The position numbers were made by a program, and so were the translations under genes. DNA of 64,000 nucleotides from JBMNGO01 sp050949885. Lineage in GTDB: Bacteria > Bacillota > Syntrophomonadia > Syntrophomonadales > Syntrophomonadaceae. Within the stretch, counting starts at the first letter, position 1, and the number at the start of each line of letters is the position of its first letter. Shown piece after piece: positions 60,802 to 64,000 of this stretch. The DNA lies in contig JBMNGO010000002.1 in assembly GCA_050949885.1 (NCBI GenBank), forward strand, positions 248,001 to 312,000. The letters run 5' to 3'. The notes below the pieces were generated by a model. It had not been told where the DNA came from, searched no databases, and was given only the letters and a program-made list of their open reading frames with translations.

Positions 60802-61793
60802 TTTTTTTCCTCCTGATCAAAAATAACGTCAGCAGGCATGCCTGGTTTTAAAACCCCTCTGCCGTCTTCTAAAAATATTTTGACAGCAAAAACCACATTA
60901 GTGCGTTCTTCTTTGGTTTGGATAGTTTTGGGGGTAAATTCCCCTTTAGATGATATAAAGCCCACTTTTCCATAAAAGGGTTGGTTACTCCCGCTGACAG
61001 TTACCCGCACCTTTTGTCCCAAGCTGACTTTGGGCAAATCGTCGGTAGGAACAAACACCTTGATCCAGAGATTACCCAGATCGGCTACAGTAGCCAGGGC
61101 AGCTCCCATTGGCACGTATTCCCCTATTTCATAGTTTTTGCTGATGACGGTTCCTGCCAGAGGCGAAATTATTTTTAAATCTGCTACCATAGCCTCGGTG
61201 GCGGCAAGGACAGCTCGGGTTTTTTCCAGTTCGGCGACAGCAGCTGTAATCTGTTCCGGGCGGGTCCCGGCTTGCAGCAGTTTCAACCTGGCCTCAGCCA
61301 TTTGTAACTGGTTTTTGCTTATCTCAACTTTGGCTTGCATCCGACCGTATTCCTCGGCAGCCAGAGCACCTGCTTGATAAAGAGCCTCTAAGCGGGAAAG
61401 GTCTTGTTCTGCCTGGTCCAAATTAATCCTGGCAATACTGACCTCAGCTGCGGCTTGCTCAATTTCCGGGGAACGGGCTCCGGACTGCAGCTCCTGAAGC
61501 CTGGCCTGGGCTGCCATCACACTTAAAGAGTCCCGTTCTTTTTGAGCCAGCAAATCATTTCGGATTAGCTCTCCCACCAGCTGGTCTTTTTCTACCAGGT
61601 TACCCTCGTCAATATACAACTGACCAATGGTGCCGCTGACTTTGGCGGTAAGTTCAACACTGGTTGCCTCAATGGTTCCTGTGGCCGTAAGAGGAGTATC
61701 TTGAGTATTATAGTAGTGATGATAGGTCCAGTAGGAAGCAATAGAAGCCAGGAAAAACAGCACAATTAAAATAATGGCCTTTTTCTTATTCAT
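60798..61793 (-). CDS. HlyD/YbhG-type periplasmic adaptor
   Basis: A 331-residue membrane-fusion-type protein. One N-terminal membrane helix is followed by a lipoyl half (TGTIEATSVELTAKVSGTI), a long alpha-helical hairpin (about 85-200, rich in Ala, Glu, Gln) and the second lipoyl half (IISPLAGTVISKNYEIGEYV), then a beta-barrel domain. In a Gram-positive cell it would sit on the outer face of the membrane. It is first in the operon hlyD-ATPase-ATPase-permease-tetR. The ATG at 61793 follows GGAGGAGGGG. Confidence 0.88.
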   Translation of the reverse strand: MNKKKAIILIVLFFLASIASYWTYHHYYNTQDTPLTATGTIEATSVELTAKVSGTIGQLYIDEGNLVEKDQLVGELIRNDLLAQKERDSLSVMAAQARLQELQSGARSPEIEQAAAEVSIARINLDQAEQDLSRLEALYQAGALAAEEYGRMQAKVEISKNQLQMAEARLKLLQAGTRPEQITAAVAELEKTRAVLAATEAMVADLKIISPLAGTVISKNYEIGEYVPMGAALATVADLGNLWIKVFVPTDDLPKVSLGQKVRVTVSGSNQPFYGKVGFISSKGEFTPKTIQTKEERTNVVFAVKIFLEDGRGVLKPGMPADVIFDQEEKK

Positions 61794-61805
61794 GGTACCC
61801 CTCCT

Positions 61806-61864
61806 CCAGGTATACCAGGTATACTAATACAGATCAATTAGTATACCTGGCTGCCTAAATTATA
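61806..61864 (-). promoter_or_regulatory. Promoter and palindromic operator of the efflux operon
   Basis: CCAGGTATACTAAT (61815-61828) and ATTAGTATACCTGG (61837-61850) are a perfect 14-bp inverted repeat around an 8-nt centre. An additional half-site CCAGGTATAC overlaps its left edge (61806-61815). On the minus strand TATAAT (61864-61859) lies just upstream as a likely -10, so a bound repressor would block the start of transcription. The best candidate binder is the operon's TetR protein. Confidence 0.8.
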
Positions 61865-61917
61865 ACAGGCCGACGGAATTACTACCAGGTTTATTTCTGC
61901 CAGGAGGCTATTTCTTT

Positions 61918-61944
61918 TTGGCATTTGAGTTTAGATGTTATAAT
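61918..61944 (+). promoter_or_regulatory. Possible cheB promoter
   Basis: TTGGCA and TATAAT are separated by 15 nt, shorter than ideal. The region is shared with the divergent efflux operon. Confidence 0.4.
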
Positions 61945-61985
61945 AAGCCTGTAGGCAACATTATTAATTTAAAGGAATGATGTTA

Positions 61986-63017
61986 TTGGCCATAAAAGTA
62001 CTGGTGGTAGATGACTCGGCTTTTATTCGGCAGCTCATAATTTCTGTTTTACAGAGAGACCCTAATATTCAGGTGGTAGACTATGCCCGGGACGGGTTGG
62101 ATGCCCTGGCTAAAATTGAGAGGCTCCAGCCTGATGTTGTAACCTTGGACATTGAAATGCCCAAAATGGACGGGATGGATACTTTAAAGGAAATAATGAC
62201 CCGCTTCCCCCGCCCGGTATTGATGTTAAGTTCCCTTACCACCGCAGGAGCCCAACAAACATTGCAAGCTCTGGAAATGGGAGCGGTGGATTTTATCCCC
62301 AAACCTCTTGCTGCTGAGGGGTATGACTCTTTTTCCCGGGACCTTATCCGCAAAGTTAAAACGGCCAAAAGAGCAGTGCTAAAAACTGATACAGCCAAGA
62401 GGCTGTCATCGGGCTTTAACCAGCCTATTATGACCCGGAACCCAGTACATATCATAGGGATAGGAAGCTCCACCGGCGGACCTAGTGCCCTGCAGACGGT
62501 TTTGACTGCCATACCTACCCATATCCCGGTTGGCATTGTAATTGCGCAGCATATGCCGGAAGGATTTACTAAACCATTTGCTGCCAGGTTGGATAACCTG
62601 TGTCAAATAAGGGTGAAAGAGGCTGCTGATGGAGATATTATCGAACCCGGCGCTGCTTATATTGCGCCGGCGGGCCGGCAAATGCAGTTTAAACGCCAAA
62701 AGGCCGGAGTGAGCATTTGCATAGGGGATGATTCTCCTATACCCACCTTATACAAGCCTTCTGTTGATGTAATGTTTTTGTCCATGGCGGAAGTTTTTGG
62801 GGGATGCTGTCTGGCAGTGATATTGACCGGCATGGGAAACGATGGGACAAGGGGGGCCAAGAAATTGAAGGAACTGGATGCCGTCATTCTGTCCCAGGAT
62901 CAAGAATCATGTGTTATTTACGGAATGCCTAAGTCAGTAGCCGAAGCGGGAATTGTTGATAGGGTAGTCAATATAAAAGATATGGGAAATGTTATTTCCA
63001 GAACAGCATTAATGTAA
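61986..63017 (+). CDS. cheB: Chemotaxis protein-glutamate methylesterase CheB
   Basis: A protein of about 343 residues. The receiver domain (1-125) has DDS near residue 10 and the phospho-acceptor Asp55 in VTLDIEMPKMDG. The methylesterase domain (about 155-343) has Ser in GIGSSTGGPSAL, His in IAQHMPEGF and Asp in LTGMGNDGTRG. It demethylates chemoreceptors for adaptation. The TTG at 61986 is chosen because AAAGGA lies 9 nt before it; the ATGs at 61977 and 61980 sit on the ribosome binding site. It is followed by a flagellar cluster. Confidence 0.93.
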   Translation: MAIKVLVVDDSAFIRQLIISVLQRDPNIQVVDYARDGLDALAKIERLQPDVVTLDIEMPKMDGMDTLKEIMTRFPRPVLMLSSLTTAGAQQTLQALEMGAVDFIPKPLAAEGYDSFSRDLIRKVKTAKRAVLKTDTAKRLSSGFNQPIMTRNPVHIIGIGSSTGGPSALQTVLTAIPTHIPVGIVIAQHMPEGFTKPFAARLDNLCQIRVKEAADGDIIEPGAAYIAPAGRQMQFKRQKAGVSICIGDDSPIPTLYKPSVDVMFLSMAEVFGGCCLAVILTGMGNDGTRGAKKLKELDAVILSQDQESCVIYGMPKSVAEAGIVDRVVNIKDMGNVISRTALM

Positions 63018-63070
63018 TTGAGACCCTTCTTATAATCTTATAAAATCTCATTTCAAAATAATCCCTTTCT

Positions 63071-63097
63071 TAAACTTTTCTTTTTTTAAGACGATAA
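63071..63097 (+). promoter_or_regulatory. Sigma-28 (FliA/SigD) type promoter before flgM
   Basis: TAAA, a 15-nt spacer and GACGATAA, one mismatch from the flagellar class consensus TAAA-N15-GCCGATAA. It is placed about 35 nt before the flgM start, as expected for a late flagellar operon. Confidence 0.7.
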
Positions 63098-63133
63098 TAT
63101 TAATTGAAAATAAAATATGCAAAGGAGAAAAAC

Positions 63134-63424
63134 ATGAAAATTGATGGCAATACTCCTCCCCATCCCGGTTATATATATAAATCGCACCAAAACCAGAATA
63201 ATTCTGTAGAACAGAAGAAGCTGGAGAATCGGATTTGCGGTGACAAAATCGAGATATCCGATACGGCTTTAAATATTAAGCAATTGGTAAAAAAGGTTGG
63301 CCAATTGCCTGACATACGAGCAGATTTGGTGGAATCCATAAAAAGGCAGATTGAAGAAAAAACCTATCAGGTGCCGGCTGAAGAGGTGGCGGCCAAAATT
63401 TTGGAGAGTTTCAAGAAGGAGTAA
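63134..63424 (+). CDS. flgM: Anti-sigma-28 factor FlgM
   Basis: A 96-residue protein with a disordered N-terminus and the FlgM C-terminal core (DKIEISDTALNIKQL, RADLVESIKRQIEEKTY, VAAKILESF). It binds and inactivates the flagellar sigma factor until the hook is complete. The ATG at 63134 follows AAAGGAG; an earlier frame start at 63104 lies too near the promoter. It precedes flgN by 2 nt. Confidence 0.92.
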   Translation: MKIDGNTPPHPGYIYKSHQNQNNSVEQKKLENRICGDKIEISDTALNIKQLVKKVGQLPDIRADLVESIKRQIEEKTYQVPAEEVAAKILESFKKE

Positions 63425-63426
63425 AA

Positions 63427-63900
63427 ATGCAGCGCAATACAAAACAGCTTTTAGAATTGCTTGAACAACAAAAGATTATCTTTGATGACTTGATCGCTTT
63501 AGCCCAGGAGCAAATAGAGGCTTTAAAAACCAACGATTTGCCCGAATTATCCAGGATTACCTCCCGGCAGGAAGAAAAAGGAAGACAAATGGCCATATTG
63601 GAACGGCGAAAGAATGAGATTCTTTTAAGCTATAGTGAAACAGTCTATAATCTACAGGATTTATTACAATTTATGTTTCCGGAAGAGAGATGCAGAGTGG
63701 AAACAGTACTGCGAGAATTACAGGACCTGCATAAAAAATGGAAGCGTTCTCACCAATTAAACATGCTGCTGTTGCGCCAGGGATTGAAACATACGGAAAA
63801 GATTCTATCTTTCATTGGCTCCAGCGAAAACAACACATACAGCAGCGGAGGGAAAATGCAAAAGAAATTGACCCAGGTATTTATAAACCAAAATATCTAG
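63427..63900 (+). CDS. flgN: Flagellar export chaperone FlgN
   Basis: A 157-residue, almost wholly helical coiled-coil protein (LLELLEQQKIIFDDLIALAQ, REEK-type heptads) in the position of FlgN, the chaperone for hook-filament junction proteins FlgK and FlgL. It follows AAGGAG and lies between flgM and flgK. Confidence 0.85.
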   Translation: MQRNTKQLLELLEQQKIIFDDLIALAQEQIEALKTNDLPELSRITSRQEEKGRQMAILERRKNEILLSYSETVYNLQDLLQFMFPEERCRVETVLRELQDLHKKWKRSHQLNMLLLRQGLKHTEKILSFIGSSENNTYSSGGKMQKKLTQVFINQNI

Positions 63901-63917
63901 GAAAGTGAGGAATAATC

Positions 63918-64000
63918 ATGAGCTCAGGTTTGTTTTTTGGGATAAATATTGCCCTCAAAGGAATGATGGCGCATCAAACAGCACTCAGTGTTGTTTCCCA
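63918..64000 (+). CDS. flgK: Flagellar hook-associated protein FlgK, N-terminal part
   Basis: Only the first 27 codons are present before the window ends. They read SSGLFFGINIALKGMMAHQ and TALSVVS, the typical FlgK N-terminus. The ATG at 63918 follows GTGAGGAA. The order flgM-flgN-flgK supports the call. Confidence 0.88.
   Translation, partial: MSSGLFFGINIALKGMMAHQTALSVVS

Noticed and set aside
62331..62346. Second Noc-like site (TTTTTCCCGGGACCTT)
   Set aside because: Only the core and left half match; it lies inside cheB and lacks symmetry.
1..64000. CRISPR array, insertion sequence, prophage or rRNA operon
   Set aside because: No regularly spaced repeats, transposase, integrase or rRNA sequence was seen on either strand.

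Overview
The window spans the chromosomal replication origin of a Gram-positive Firmicute, most likely an anaerobic, endospore-forming, flagellated member of the Clostridia. Supporting signs are the dnaA-dnaN-recF-remB-gyrB-gyrA block facing away from rpmH-rnpA-yidD-yidC-jag, a T-box leader, Noc plus ParAB, YyaC and LonC sporulation-type proteins, a SCIFF peptide with its radical SAM maturase, and flagellar genes. A complete selenocysteine machinery (SelA, SelB, SelD, tRNA-Sec) and a branched-chain amino acid ABC importer suggest an amino-acid-dependent or syntrophic anaerobe. A Syntrophomonadaceae/Peptococcaceae-like lineage is my guess and is not proven. Replication should run outward from about 15-16.5 kb: most genes to the left lie on the minus strand and most to the right on the plus strand.

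Layout. 0-1.3 kb: the start of a lipoprotein gene behind a structured leader, and a Spy/CpxP-like exported protein. 1.4-2.6 kb (minus): a tRNA operon holding four serine tRNAs (GGA, CGA, GCT, TGA), two arginine tRNAs (CCT, ACG) and tadA. 2.7-7.0 kb (minus): a T-box with a UCC (Ser) specifier driving a class V aminotransferase, serA and serS. 7.1-16.3 kb (minus): pyridoxal-kinase-like gene, gyrA, gyrB, remB, recF, dnaN, dnaA and a two-part oriC (DnaA-trio element between dnaA and dnaN, imperfect DnaA boxes upstream of dnaA). 16.5-25.5 kb (plus): rpmH to jag, mnmE-mnmG-rsmG-noc, parA-parB and a perfect parS. 25.6-28.9 kb: M23 peptidase, bactofilin, yyaC, YkvI-like transporter.

28.9-42.5 kb: selA-selB, livKHMGF, a CBS-ACT protein, tRNA-Sec, an exact Noc-binding palindrome, TVP38-like, CvpA and M18 peptidase genes, then selD, itself a selenoprotein whose UGA codon sits 42 nt into the gene. 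42.6-47.4 kb: rpsF-ssb-rpsR, MazG-like, DUF2232, rplI, lonC. 47.6-53.1 kb: tRNA-Val, an EamA transporter, tRNA-Asp, tRNA-Gly, scfA-scfB, a LysM-G5-M23 protein and trxB. 53.1-57.2 kb: a gluzincin-type peptidase, murA, a REP-like palindrome, an HtrA-type protease and rlmH. 57.3-61.9 kb (minus): a YbhGFSR-like ABC efflux operon (HlyD, two ATPases, one ABC-2 permease, TetR) with a perfect 14-bp palindromic operator. 61.9-64 kb: cheB, a sigma-28-type promoter, flgM, flgN and the start of flgK.

Themes. Serine supply, seryl-tRNA charging and the serine tRNAs lie side by side, and the T-box senses a tRNA encoded in the adjacent operon. Selenocysteine synthesis, which also starts from seryl-tRNA, is encoded 25-40 kb away. 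Chromosome organisation proteins and their DNA sites (ParB-parS, Noc-NBS, DnaA-trio) are all present. No CRISPR array, insertion sequence, prophage or rRNA gene was seen. Several genes start at TTG, and two appear to start at CTG, so ATG-based gene starts would truncate them.
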